Assembly (NCBI RefSeq): GCF_001422665.1
Contig: NZ_LMLU01000007.1
Coordinates: forward strand, 122,892 to 186,891
DNA length: 64,000 bases
From: Arthrobacter sp. Leaf234
GTDB lineage: Bacteria > Actinomycetota > Actinomycetes > Actinomycetales > Micrococcaceae
Direction: 5' to 3'
The notes below the pieces were generated by a model. The model was not told the origin of the DNA, made no database searches, and saw only the letters and a list, made by a program, of their open reading frames with translations. This document shows positions 1-8,127 of this stretch, in pieces. Position 1 is the stretch's first letter. The number at the start of each line of letters is the position of its first letter. A program made the translations under genes and the position numbers.

Positions 1-62
1 AGAGCGCGGTACGTGGCGTTGCACTGTACGCAAGCCGGCTTCGTGTAAACCGTGACCGTCAT
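1..62 (-). CDS. nrdH: NrdH-type glutaredoxin-like protein (partial, N-terminus)
   Basis: Reading leftward from an ATG at 60-62, the 20 visible codons give MTVTVYTKPACVQCNATYRA. The strand-turn-CxxC pattern (Cys-Val-Gln-Cys) is that of NrdH redoxins, which supply electrons to class Ib ribonucleotide reductase. An AAAGGGGAC ribosome binding site lies just upstream. The gene runs off the left edge. In actinobacteria nrdH usually heads nrdH-nrdI-nrdE-nrdF, so that operon probably continues outside the window. Other glutaredoxin-like proteins share the CxxC, but this start sequence is most typical of NrdH. Confidence 0.85.
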   Translation of the reverse strand, partial: MTVTVYTKPACVQCNATYRA

Positions 63-464
63 GTCCTAGTCCCCTTTTCGTCTACTGCTGTGGTGCTGTG
101 TCATGGGTGGAGTGCGGCCCCGGACAGGGGAAGAAATCCGGGGATTTCCGCGCTTCCGGGCCCATGCCCGTCCAGCGGTTGTTTCTGTAGTTCGATACTA
201 CATCTAGTGCGCACCGCTCGGGTGGACCCCTAGATGATGTATTACAAGTATGTCATTACCGGTCCGCGTAGTCCACACGATGTCCACAGATCGAGGCTGT
301 CGGAAAGCCCGGAAACGAGCGATTCCGGCACCCTGGCGGGGCCTCGGTCCACACGCTGTGGAGGAGTTCCACACAGGCAGAGAAAACCCCGTGTCGTCAT
401 TCCGCGGCGTGTCGCGGACGTCCCGCCGCACCCGGCGGCGGCCGGCCTCGACCTGCAGACGACG
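63..464. other. Intergenic region between nrdH and the lipid operon
   Basis: No convincing gene is visible in about 400 bases. Open frames here are GC-rich shadows without ribosome binding sites or recognisable protein sequence. The left part (63-250) is AT-richer and should hold the nrdH promoter. The right part leads into a hairpin at the end of the convergent lipid operon. Confidence 0.6.
195..210 (-). promoter_or_regulatory. Possible NrdR box upstream of nrdH
   Basis: Read toward nrdH this is GCACTAGATGTAGTAT. It resembles the near-palindromic NrdR box (consensus around ACTATATATAGT) found ahead of ribonucleotide reductase operons. NrdR boxes normally occur in pairs about 31 bp apart; only a weak second candidate is visible around 226-241. 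Its position in front of nrdH supports the call, but the second box is not convincing. Confidence 0.4.
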
Positions 465-504
465 ACGGCCGGCACCGCTTCCGGGGAGAAGCGGTACCGG
501 CCGT
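465..504 (-). terminator. Hairpin downstream of the lipid operon
   Basis: Two 17-nt arms (465-481 and 488-504) pair with one mismatch around a 6-nt loop, 30 bp beyond the stop of the last lipid gene. There is no T-run, so it may be a terminator of the type common in high-GC actinobacteria or a 3' stabilising stem. Confidence 0.55.
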
Positions 505-534
505 GGGACCGCCGTGAGGGCGGCCGGGGCAGAC

Positions 535-1821
535 CTACCGGAGCGGGCGCTCCGCGAGGATCTGGTCCACGCCCATGCGGCCGTCCCGGAACGTCATGGA
601 CGCGCCGACCATGTAGAGACGCCAGACCCGGGCGACCTCCTCGCCCATCATCGCGACGGCGCGGTCCCAGTTGGCCTCGAAGCGGTCCTCCCAGGCATCG
701 ATGGTCCGCACGTAGTGTTCGCGGAGCGCCTGCACTCCGCGGATCTCGAAGCCGGCGCCCTCGATCAGGTTGACGGTGTCCCCCACGGGCCGCATGTGCA
801 TGTCCGGGGCGATGAAGGACTCGATGAAGGGCCCTCCACCCGGGTGCTTGCCGTGCCGCGACATCTGCTGGATGAGGACCTTCCCGCCGGGGGCGACGTT
901 CCGGAACAGGGTGGACGTATAGGTCCCGTAGTTCTCCTCGCCCACGTGCTCCCCCATCTCGAGGGAGGCGACGGCGTCGTAGGGTCCGTCACGCACGTCG
1001 CGGTAGTCCTGGAGCCGGATCTCGACGCGGTCGCCGAGTCCCCGCTCCGCGATGCGCTGGTCGATGAACGCCTTCTGCTCCTTCGAGATGGTGACGCCGG
1101 TGACCCTGGCGCCGAAGTGCTCGGCGGCGTACAGGCTCAGGGACCCCCAGCCGCACCCTACGTCGAGGAACCGCAGCCCCGGCTTCCGGTCGAGGCCCAC
1201 CTTGCGGCAGACGAGGTCCAGCTTGTCGCGCTGGGCGTCCTCGAGGGAGTAGTCAGTATCGTCGGAGAGCCAGTAGCCGCAGGAGTAGGCCATGTGGTCG
1301 TCGAGGATGAGGCCGTAGAAGTCGTTGGAGAGGTCGTAGTGGTGGCTGATGGCCGCGCGGTCACGCAGCAGGCTGTGCAGGCGGCCCTTGATCTTCGCCT
1401 GGGATGCCGGCGCCGGCAGGGGCGGACCGAAGGCCCCGACCTCGCGAGCCACCTTCGTCAGCTGCAGGACGAGCTGCGGGGTCAGCCGCGGCATCGAGAG
1501 TCCGCGCTGCCCGATCACGGTCCACAGGTGGGTGAGCGCCTGCCCGAGGGATCCGGGGACGTCGAGCTCGCCGGTGACGTAGGCCTGGGACACGCCGAGC
1601 TCACCCGGACTCCAGAGGATGCGGCGCAACGCGTTAACGCTGTTCAGGCGGACCTCGGGCTGGTCCTCGCCGCCCGCAGCGCTGCCGTCCCAGGCGACGA
1701 GCCGGACGGGGAGCTCCCCACCGACGATCGGTGCGAGGATCCCGGCGAGCTTCTGCGCGATCCCCTCCGTCCCGCTGCCCGATCGGCCGGTGGACATGGT
1801 GCCCTGCTCGAGGTCAGTCAC
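535..1821 (-). CDS. Cyclopropane-fatty-acid synthase family SAM methyltransferase (last gene of operon)
   Basis: A 428-residue protein of the cyclopropane fatty acid synthase family, which transfers a methylene or methyl group from S-adenosylmethionine to the double bond of membrane phospholipid acyl chains. The SAM-binding motif VGCGWG is at residues 221-226. YSCGYW around Cys181 matches the position of the E. coli Cfa active-site region, and SLEMGEHVG follows at about 286-294. A GTG start was chosen because AAGGAG lies 6 nt before it; an internal ATG eight codons later is less well placed. It lies 107 bp after the preceding methyltransferase gene. The Cys and EHVG motifs make it the more canonical of the two synthase-like genes here. 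Confidence 0.85.
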   Translation of the reverse strand: MTDLEQGTMSTGRSGSGTEGIAQKLAGILAPIVGGELPVRLVAWDGSAAGGEDQPEVRLNSVNALRRILWSPGELGVSQAYVTGELDVPGSLGQALTHLWTVIGQRGLSMPRLTPQLVLQLTKVAREVGAFGPPLPAPASQAKIKGRLHSLLRDRAAISHHYDLSNDFYGLILDDHMAYSCGYWLSDDTDYSLEDAQRDKLDLVCRKVGLDRKPGLRFLDVGCGWGSLSLYAAEHFGARVTGVTISKEQKAFIDQRIAERGLGDRVEIRLQDYRDVRDGPYDAVASLEMGEHVGEENYGTYTSTLFRNVAPGGKVLIQQMSRHGKHPGGGPFIESFIAPDMHMRPVGDTVNLIEGAGFEIRGVQALREHYVRTIDAWEDRFEANWDRAVAMMGEEVARVWRLYMVGASMTFRDGRMGVDQILAERPLR

Positions 1822-1928
1822 GCGATACTCCTTGGTGGGACGGATGGGGACGGTATGGGCCAATTCGGGCCGCAGGGAACAACGAGAAGAGCGGGAAGCT
1901 CGGGAAGCTCGGGACGAGCGGGGGCCCG

Positions 1929-3209
1929 TCAGGGCCGCCGGTCGAAGATGAGCTGCTGGACGTCCAGGTAGCCGGCCTGGAAACCCGCCCGCGAGTAGCA
2001 GAGGTAGAACTGCCACATGCGCTCGAACGTCTCGTCGAAGCCGAGGGCCGCCACGTCGTCGTGCCGCGCGAGGAAACGTTCCTCCCACAGGCGGAGCGTC
2101 TGCGCATAGTGGTCGCCCATGGAGAGGCGCTCGCGCACCCGCAGGCTGGTGTAGCGGTCGGTGACGTCCTCGATGGCGCGGACCGAGGGGATGAATCCCC
2201 CGGGGAAGATGTACTTGTGGATCCAGGTGTAGGACCGCCGCGTCGCCATCATCCGCTCGTGCGGGAGCGTGATGGCCTGGATGGCCACGCGGCCGCCCGG
2301 GGCGAGGACGCGGTCGATCGTCTGGAAGTACACGGCCCAGAACTCGTAGCCCACGGCCTCGATCATCTCGACCGACACCACGGCGTCGTACTGGCCCTCG
2401 ACCAGCCGGTAGTCCTTCAGCTGCACCTCGACGCGGTCCGCGAAGCCGGCGGCGCTGATGCGCTGCTCCGCGAGCTCCTTCTGCTCGCTGGACAGCGTCA
2501 CCGACACCACGGTGGCTCCGCGGGCGGCGGCCCGGAGCGAGAGCTCCCCCCAGCCGGTACCGATCTCGAGGACCCGCGTGCCCTGGCCCACGTTCGCCTG
2601 GTCGAGCAGGCGGTCGATCTTGCGCTGCTGCGCGGCGGCGAGTTCGTCCCACTCCACGTGCAGGAGATCCTTGCCGGTGGCATCGAAGAGGGCACTCGAG
2701 TAGGACATGGTCGGGTCGAGGAACAGGGCGAAGAGTTCGTTGGAGAGATCGTAATGCCGCGAAATATTCGAGCGCGTGTTGGCCGTGCTGTTCCGCTCGC
2801 GCCGGGGGGGCTTAGGCAGGGAGAGCCCGCGGAGCTTCTGCAGCGGCACGGGCACCAGGTGCGCGGCACGCGCCGCGAAGACCTGGATCACCTCGGTGAG
2901 GTCCGACGCCGTCCAGTCCCTGGCCATGTAGGACTCACCGAGACCGATCAGGCCACTGTCGCCGAGCCGGGCGTAGAAGTCGGCGGGCCGGTGGATGCGC
3001 ATCTCCGGCCGTGGGCCGCCGCCGGGCGCGCCCAGGATGGTGCCGTCGTCGTGGATGACCCGGAGTTCGAGGGTGTTGACGGCCGCCGAGAAGATCTTCT
3101 CGGCGATGGTGGCCCGGACCTTGCCCCGCCTCCCGCCGGGGACGCCGGCGATGCCCGGCCAGGCGGCCGGATCGACGTCCGCCTTCGAGGGAACAACTGT
3201 GGTGCTCAT
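1929..3209 (-). CDS. Cyclopropane-fatty-acid synthase-like methyltransferase (UfaA1/BfaB-like branch)
   Basis: A 426-residue SAM-dependent methyltransferase with RHYDLSN at 151-157 and EIGTGWG at 215-221. Where E. coli Cfa has a Cys it has Ser (MSYSSALF, Ser171-Ser172), and where canonical enzymes have EHVG it has EMIEAVG (281-287). As I recall, these replacements occur in the UfaA1/BfaB/UfaM-type enzymes that make methyl-branched acyl chains such as 10-methylstearate; that is inference, not shown here. It starts with an ATGA overlap with the DUF1365 gene and has AGGAGG 7 nt upstream. The two methyltransferases probably act on the same membrane lipids with different products. Confidence 0.85.
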   Translation of the reverse strand: MSTTVVPSKADVDPAAWPGIAGVPGGRRGKVRATIAEKIFSAAVNTLELRVIHDDGTILGAPGGGPRPEMRIHRPADFYARLGDSGLIGLGESYMARDWTASDLTEVIQVFAARAAHLVPVPLQKLRGLSLPKPPRRERNSTANTRSNISRHYDLSNELFALFLDPTMSYSSALFDATGKDLLHVEWDELAAAQQRKIDRLLDQANVGQGTRVLEIGTGWGELSLRAAARGATVVSVTLSSEQKELAEQRISAAGFADRVEVQLKDYRLVEGQYDAVVSVEMIEAVGYEFWAVYFQTIDRVLAPGGRVAIQAITLPHERMMATRRSYTWIHKYIFPGGFIPSVRAIEDVTDRYTSLRVRERLSMGDHYAQTLRLWEERFLARHDDVAALGFDETFERMWQFYLCYSRAGFQAGYLDVQQLIFDRRP

Positions 3210-3931
3210 CGAACTGCCTCCTGGTGTTCATGGAGCGGCCTGGGACTGATGGGCAGCCGCCGCAGCCAGAGTCTAATCCCCTGCCAGCGGATCTGGACGA
3301 CGACGCGGAGGGGTGCCAGGGGGACCGCGAGCGCCATCCGGACCACGTTCGCGGGGGTCGCGGGCAGGCGGTGTCCGGTCATGGTGGCGGTGAAGGGTGC
3401 CTGCTCCTCGCGATGCAGCACGATCGCGACGCCGAGTCTCTCGGCGGGCTCGGGCACGCGCATCTCGTAGTACCCCTCCACGGGGTTGAACGGCGACACG
3501 TAGAACGCCTTCGGGGTGTGGGCCGTGCCGTGCGCATCGACGTCGAGCAGATAGCAGTGGCGCTCCCCGTAGGTGTTGTGCACCTCGGCGACGACGGCGG
3601 TGAGGGCGCCGGAGCGGTCATGGCACCAGAACAGCGACAGCGGATTGAAGACGTGCCCGAGCACCCGGCCGCTCGAGAGCATCGTGACGCGTCCGCCGTC
3701 GTCGTTCCTGCCCTGCGAGCGCAGGAAGGCTGCTACGTTCTCGCGGATGCTGCGCCCGCGCGAGCCGAGATGATCCTCGGGGAGGAACCGGGCGAACGGG
3801 GCGAGCCAGCGGGGCAGGACGGGGAGGTCGTCGAGGTCCACGAGCCAGCTGTAGCTGCGGTAGGTGAAGTCGTTGCGCAGCGGCGTCCGCCGGACGTGGC
3901 GGATCGTCGTCGGGTAGAGGAAGGCGCTCAT
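3206..3931 (-). CDS. DUF1365 family protein
   Basis: A 241-residue protein beginning MSAFLYPTTIRHVRRTPLRN. The FTYRSYSWLVDLDDLP segment and the GRVLGHVFNPLSLFWCHD block are typical of DUF1365. The family has no settled biochemistry but is regularly encoded between an FAD-dependent amine-oxidase-like protein and cyclopropane synthases, as here, so a role in the same acyl-lipid modification is likely. The start overlaps the stop of the upstream oxidoreductase by 4 nt, and its own stop overlaps the next start by 4 nt, so the genes are translationally coupled. Confidence 0.85.
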   Translation of the reverse strand: MSAFLYPTTIRHVRRTPLRNDFTYRSYSWLVDLDDLPVLPRWLAPFARFLPEDHLGSRGRSIRENVAAFLRSQGRNDDGGRVTMLSSGRVLGHVFNPLSLFWCHDRSGALTAVVAEVHNTYGERHCYLLDVDAHGTAHTPKAFYVSPFNPVEGYYEMRVPEPAERLGVAIVLHREEQAPFTATMTGHRLPATPANVVRMALAVPLAPLRVVVQIRWQGIRLWLRRLPISPRPLHEHQEAVR

Positions 3932-5304
3932 GCCCGTACGTCGGCGAGTTCCGTGGCGGGGTTCCCGTCCCACGACCCGCCGATGCTCTCCGCGGCGCGG
4001 CGGCCGGATAGGGCTCCGTCCTCGTGGAATCCCCAGCCGTGGTACGCGCCGGCGAAGGCGATCCGGTCGTCACCGAGCTCCGCCAGCCGCGCCTGGGACG
4101 CGAGGGACTGCGGCGTGTACTGGGGGTGCTCGTAGACCATCGTCTTCAGCACGGTCGACGGATCGATCAGCTCACCCTCCCCCAGGCTGACGATGAAGCG
4201 GTGGTTGGTGCGCCCCTCGAGGCGCTGGAGCCTCGTCATGTCGTAGGACACGAGGACGCGGTCCGGCGTGGCATCGCACGAGGGCAGGCGGTAGTTCCAG
4301 GAGGCGCGGGCGCCGTGCACGCGGGGCAGCACCGACTCGTCGGTGTGGAACTGCGTGGTGTTCACGGAGTAGGGCATGGTGCCGAGGACCTCGGCGGCGT
4401 CGCCGCTCGGCTCCTCGAGCATCGCCAGGGCCTGGTTCGGATGCGTGGCGATGACGACGGCGTCGAACAGCTCGCTCGCACCGGCGGTCGTGACGAGGAC
4501 GCCGTCGTCGGTCTTCCTCACGGCGGTCACAGGACTGGACAGCCGCACGTCGTCGAGGACGTCGACGATGCGCCGCACGTACTCGTTGGAGCCTCCTGTG
4601 ACGGTGCGCCACTGGGGAGAGCCCTTGATGGTCAGCATGCCGTGGTGGTCCATGAAGGAGAACAGGTACCGGGCCGGGTAGGCCAGGGCCGTGGTCGGAT
4701 CGCAGGACCAGACGGCCGATACCACGGGCGTCATGAAGTGGGAGGTGAAATAGGCGCTGAAGCGGCCCCGGTCGAGGAAGTCGCCGAGCGTGGGCTCCCC
4801 CTCGCCGGCGGTGCCCGCCGAGGCGTCGTCACTGTGGCGCAGGAGCGCCCGTGCCGACCGCTGGAACCGCAGGATCTCGGCGAGCATGCGGAGATACCGG
4901 CCGCGGAGCAGCACACCGGGCTGGGCGAACACCCCGCGCCGGCCCTTGGCCCCCGCGTACTCCAGGCCGCAGCCGTCACAGCGGATGGACATGCTCATGT
5001 CCGAGTCCTGGGTAGGCACGCCGAGTTCCTCGAAGAGCCGGACCAGGGTGGGGTAGGTTCGGTCGTTGTGGACGATGAACCCGGTATCGACGCCCGTCGT
5101 CGTGCCGTCCGCGAGATCGACCTCGTGGGTGTGCGCGTGACCGCCCGGGCGGTCGTCGGCCTCGAAGAGGGTGACCGCGTTGCCGTTCCGGAGGATCCAG
5201 GCGGCCGTGAGGCCCGAGACACCGCTGCCGATCACGGCGACCCGGCGGCCGGCCGGCTGCCCGCCGCGGGTAAGCTCGACGGAACCCGTCTCGTCGTCGG
5301 ACAT
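3928..5304 (-). CDS. FAD-dependent amine-oxidase-like oxidoreductase
   Basis: A 458-residue NAD(P)/FAD-binding protein. The N-terminal Rossmann motif is VAVIGSGVSGL (GSGVSG at 26-31), followed by FEADDRPGGHAHT, the usual ribose-binding acidic end and Gly-Gly of amine-oxidase-family flavoproteins. The C-terminal IAFAGAYHGWGFHEDG block is the conserved FAD-contact region. The ATG was chosen because AGGAGA lies 7 nt upstream. It is the first gene of the four-gene lipid operon. Homologues in cyclopropane-synthase clusters are thought to be fatty-acyl oxidoreductases or desaturases, but the substrate is not evident from sequence. Confidence 0.85.
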   Translation of the reverse strand: MSDDETGSVELTRGGQPAGRRVAVIGSGVSGLTAAWILRNGNAVTLFEADDRPGGHAHTHEVDLADGTTTGVDTGFIVHNDRTYPTLVRLFEELGVPTQDSDMSMSIRCDGCGLEYAGAKGRRGVFAQPGVLLRGRYLRMLAEILRFQRSARALLRHSDDASAGTAGEGEPTLGDFLDRGRFSAYFTSHFMTPVVSAVWSCDPTTALAYPARYLFSFMDHHGMLTIKGSPQWRTVTGGSNEYVRRIVDVLDDVRLSSPVTAVRKTDDGVLVTTAGASELFDAVVIATHPNQALAMLEEPSGDAAEVLGTMPYSVNTTQFHTDESVLPRVHGARASWNYRLPSCDATPDRVLVSYDMTRLQRLEGRTNHRFIVSLGEGELIDPSTVLKTMVYEHPQYTPQSLASQARLAELGDDRIAFAGAYHGWGFHEDGALSGRRAAESIGGSWDGNPATELADVRA

Positions 5305-5524
5305 GTCTTCTCCTGCCGGTCGTGTGGCTGTACGGCGGAGCATCCGCAGGTTCCCACGGACTCGCCGCAAGCCGCCACACCCCGCCGGGACACCGGTGGA
5401 TCGGACTCCAGAGACCTGTCGCACAGTTGATTCGGGAGAAGTTCGGAGCAACACAGATTCGGGATTGGTGCAACCACTTCTTCCGGTCGGGGGAATCATG
5501 GACCAGCCAGGGAGGACGTGCTAA
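5305..5524. promoter_or_regulatory. Divergent promoter region, lipid operon / LysR regulator
   Basis: This 220-bp region separates the leftward lipid operon from the rightward LysR gene. It must hold both promoters, and a LysR autoregulator would be expected to bind here. A short dyad TGGT-n3-ACCA near 5467-5477 is a candidate half-operator, but no clear T-n11-A box stands out. Confidence 0.45.
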
Positions 5525-6478
5525 ATGGTCAATCCGATCCACCTGCGCACACTGCTCGAGGTGATCCGCCACGGGTCCTTCAGCGGCGCGGCCACCAGCC
5601 TGGGGTACACGGCGTCGGCCGTCTCCCAGCAGATGTCCGCCCTGGAGCGCGATACCGGGGCCACCCTCTTCACCCGCACAGCCCGCAGTGCCATCCCGAC
5701 CGACGCGGCCCTCGCCGTGTCCCGCCACGCCGCGAAGGTGCTCACCGACATCGACGCCCTCCTCGCCTCCACGGCGCGCGCCGGAGCCGGTCCCGCCCAC
5801 GAGCTGCGGCTGGGGATCTTCCCGAGCCTTGCGACGTTCGCGCTGCCCCGACTCCTCGGTATGCCGGAGTGGCAGCGGCTCGGCGTATCCCTCCGCGTCT
5901 TCGTCGGCGAGCCCGCCCACACCATCCAGGGCCTGCGCACCGGCGGCGATCTCGACCTGGCCCTCGTCTACCAGGTGGGGCAGGCCGGGCTCGCCTGGCC
6001 GTCGACGCTCAGCCGTCAGTGGATCGGCGACGACGACTTCCGCGTCATCCTGCCCGCGACCTGGGGGATCCGCAGCGGCGCCCGCATCACCGCGGACCAG
6101 CTGGCCGACATGCCGTGGATCATGCACCACCCGGGCACCGCCGACGCGACCGTCATCGAGCGTCTCTTCGCGAGCTGCAACCTCCACCCTCGAATCGCCG
6201 CCTACTGCGACGACTTCAACGCGACCCTCGAACTCACGGCCGCGGGCCTCGGCGCCGCCCTGGTCCCCGACCTCGCGATGGTGAGCCGACCCGAGGGGAT
6301 CGTGACCCTCGACGTCCCGGAGATCCGGCTGGCGCGGAGCATCTTCGCCCTCCGGACGGGAGACGCGGACGACGCCCGCGTCCGCCTGTTCATGGATCAC
6401 CTCGCCGAGATCCTGCACACCCGGAGCATCGGCCCCAAGCACACCCCGCACGTGCTCGCATCCCCCACCGCCCACTGA
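5525..6478 (+). CDS. LysR family transcriptional regulator
   Basis: A 317-residue LysR-type protein. The N-terminal winged helix-turn-helix (IHLRTLLEVIRHGSFSGAAT, then SAVSQQMSALERDTGATLF) lies within residues 5-50, and a periplasmic-binding-protein-like effector domain follows from about 90 (HELRLGIFPSL) to 290. The start has GGGAGG upstream. It is divergent from the lipid operon across 220 bp, so it may regulate that operon; alternatively it controls the decayed dehydrogenase downstream. The effector is unknown. Confidence 0.88.
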   Translation: MVNPIHLRTLLEVIRHGSFSGAATSLGYTASAVSQQMSALERDTGATLFTRTARSAIPTDAALAVSRHAAKVLTDIDALLASTARAGAGPAHELRLGIFPSLATFALPRLLGMPEWQRLGVSLRVFVGEPAHTIQGLRTGGDLDLALVYQVGQAGLAWPSTLSRQWIGDDDFRVILPATWGIRSGARITADQLADMPWIMHHPGTADATVIERLFASCNLHPRIAAYCDDFNATLELTAAGLGAALVPDLAMVSRPEGIVTLDVPEIRLARSIFALRTGDADDARVRLFMDHLAEILHTRSIGPKHTPHVLASPTAH

Positions 6479-6560
6479 TTCCCCGTTGCGGGTCCCTCGG
6501 AGCCGTCCGTAGGTTCGAGAGACCCGCGGGAGGAACCCCCAGGGCATCGGAGGAGCGAGC

Positions 6561-7315
6561 ATGCGCATCAGGAACCGTGTCGTGGTCATCACGGGAGCTG
6601 CGAGCGGGATCGGACGCGCGACGAACTGCGCTTCGCCCGCAGGCACGTGGACCTCGTCCTCGCGAGCAGGCGCGTCGAGGCGCTCTAATCCCTCGTCACC
6701 GAATGCACCGCCCTCGGCTCACGGGCCGTCGCCGTCCCGACGGACACCTCCGAGTACGACGCCGTGCAGGAGTTGGCCGGCCGCGCCGTGGAGGAGTTCG
6801 GCCGCATCGACGTCTGGGTCAACAATGCGGCGGTATCCTTCTTCTCCCCCTTCCTCGACGTCCCGATGCGGGACTTCCAGCGGGTGATCGACGTCAACCT
6901 GATGGGGTACGTCCACGGAGCGCGCGCCGCACTCGAGCGCATGCAGGATCAGGGGGCAGGGGTGCTCGTGAACGTCGCCTCGATCATCGGCGAGGTCCCC
7001 CAGCCGTACACCTCCGCCTACTCCGTCTCCAAGGCCGCCGTCCGCGCCCTCGGGGTCAGCCTCCGCTCCGAACTGACCCTCGACCGGAAGAAGCGGATCC
7101 ACGTGTGCACGGTGCTGCCACCGACCGTCGACACCCCCTTCTTCGACCACGCGGCGAACTACACGGGGCGGCGAGCGGTCGCCATGCCACCCGTGTACAC
7201 GGCCGACCGTGCAGCGAACCGTCGCGGGCAGTGCGCTCCTCGGCGCAGCACTCGGCGCCCTCGTCCTCGCCGAACCGCTGAAGACCGGGGTCCCCGTCGT
7301 GGCGGGCAGGGCTGA
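6561..7315 (+). pseudogene. Short-chain dehydrogenase/reductase remnant
   Basis: Starts as a normal SDR: TGAASGIG cofactor motif in the first frame (6561 onward), then VNNAA and the catalytic AYSVSK (Tyr-x3-Lys) in another frame after about 6620. Three defects are visible: a frameshift near 6615-6625, an in-frame TAA at 6686-6688, and loss of the normal C-terminus after about 7205. There a third frame (ending TGA at 7347-7349) reads an Ala/Gly/Leu-rich tail ending in VVAGRAETLVRDLLGAD that may be a remnant of this gene or of another one. It cannot make a full-length enzyme as read. Confidence 0.85.
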
Positions 7316-7503
7316 GACCCTGGTGCGGGATCTGCTGGGCGCCGACTGACGGGAGAGCCGTCCGGCGTCCTGCACGCCGTGCCCCTTCCCTGGACAGGAG
7401 GACGGCCCGTACGCCGGGCGGATGCTCGAGCGCCGGAACGCCAGGAGCTTCACGCCGCCCGAGGGCGCGACGGCAGCCGCACCTGCCCGTGCGAGGATCG
7501 AGC

Positions 7504-8127
7504 GTGACCTCCCGATCCCTGAGCTGTCCCGGCCTTCCCTTCCCTCTCGAGCCGCACGGCGGCGCCGCTCCCCGCGATCCGGACGTGACCGGCACGGTGG
7601 TGCGCCTGACCGCGGGGGCGGGCGCCGATCTGTTCCTGGACCCGCGGGGCGTCGAGGGCCCCCGCCCCGATGCGGAGCGATGGACGGCTCCCGTGGACGG
7701 CGACTTCCAGCTGCAGGCCCATGTGGCCGCGGGTTTCGTCGCCGACTTCGACTCCGGCGTGCTGCTGGGCTGGTTCGACGACGACACGTGGTTCAAGGTG
7801 TGCGCCGAGCGTGATCCCGCCGGGATCACCAGGGTGGTCTCGGTCGTGACGCGCGACGGAGCCTCCGACGATTGCGACAGTTGGCCGATTGACGGGTCGG
7901 GCACCCACCTCCGCATCAGCCGGATGGGCGGCGCCTTCGCCCTCCATGCGTCCCACGACGGCGACCGCTGGTCGCTGGTCCGCTACTTCTCCGTCGGACG
8001 GAGCGCCGCCGAGACGCTCCAGGTCGGGTTCGTGGCGCAGTCCCCCGCAGGGTCGGGCACCTGGGCGACCTTCACCGACATCCGGTTCAGCCGGACCACG
8101 CTCCTCGAGGTCAGGGACGGCTCCTAG
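7504..8127 (+). CDS. DUF1349-like (concanavalin-fold) protein
   Basis: About 207 residues with DFQLQAHVAAGFVADFDSG, then LLGWFDDDTWFKVCAE and GDRWSLVRYFSV. This pattern belongs to DUF1349, a family of small concanavalin-like beta-sandwich cytosolic proteins of uncertain function. GTG at 7504 was chosen because AGGA lies 6 nt upstream; GTG at 7489 in the same frame is possible. The stop codon overlaps the metE stop on the opposite strand (shared CTAG at 8124-8127), so the two transcripts must overlap at their 3' ends. Confidence 0.7.
   Translation: MTSRSLSCPGLPFPLEPHGGAAPRDPDVTGTVVRLTAGAGADLFLDPRGVEGPRPDAERWTAPVDGDFQLQAHVAAGFVADFDSGVLLGWFDDDTWFKVCAERDPAGITRVVSVVTRDGASDDCDSWPIDGSGTHLRISRMGGAFALHASHDGDRWSLVRYFSVGRSAAETLQVGFVAQSPAGSGTWATFTDIRFSRTTLLEVRDGS

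Noticed and set aside
250-1971. Long rightward open frame (about 570 codons) across the first methyltransferase gene
   Set aside because: Antisense to a clear methyltransferase with SAM motif; product is Arg/Gly/Ala low complexity, as expected for GC-rich shadows.
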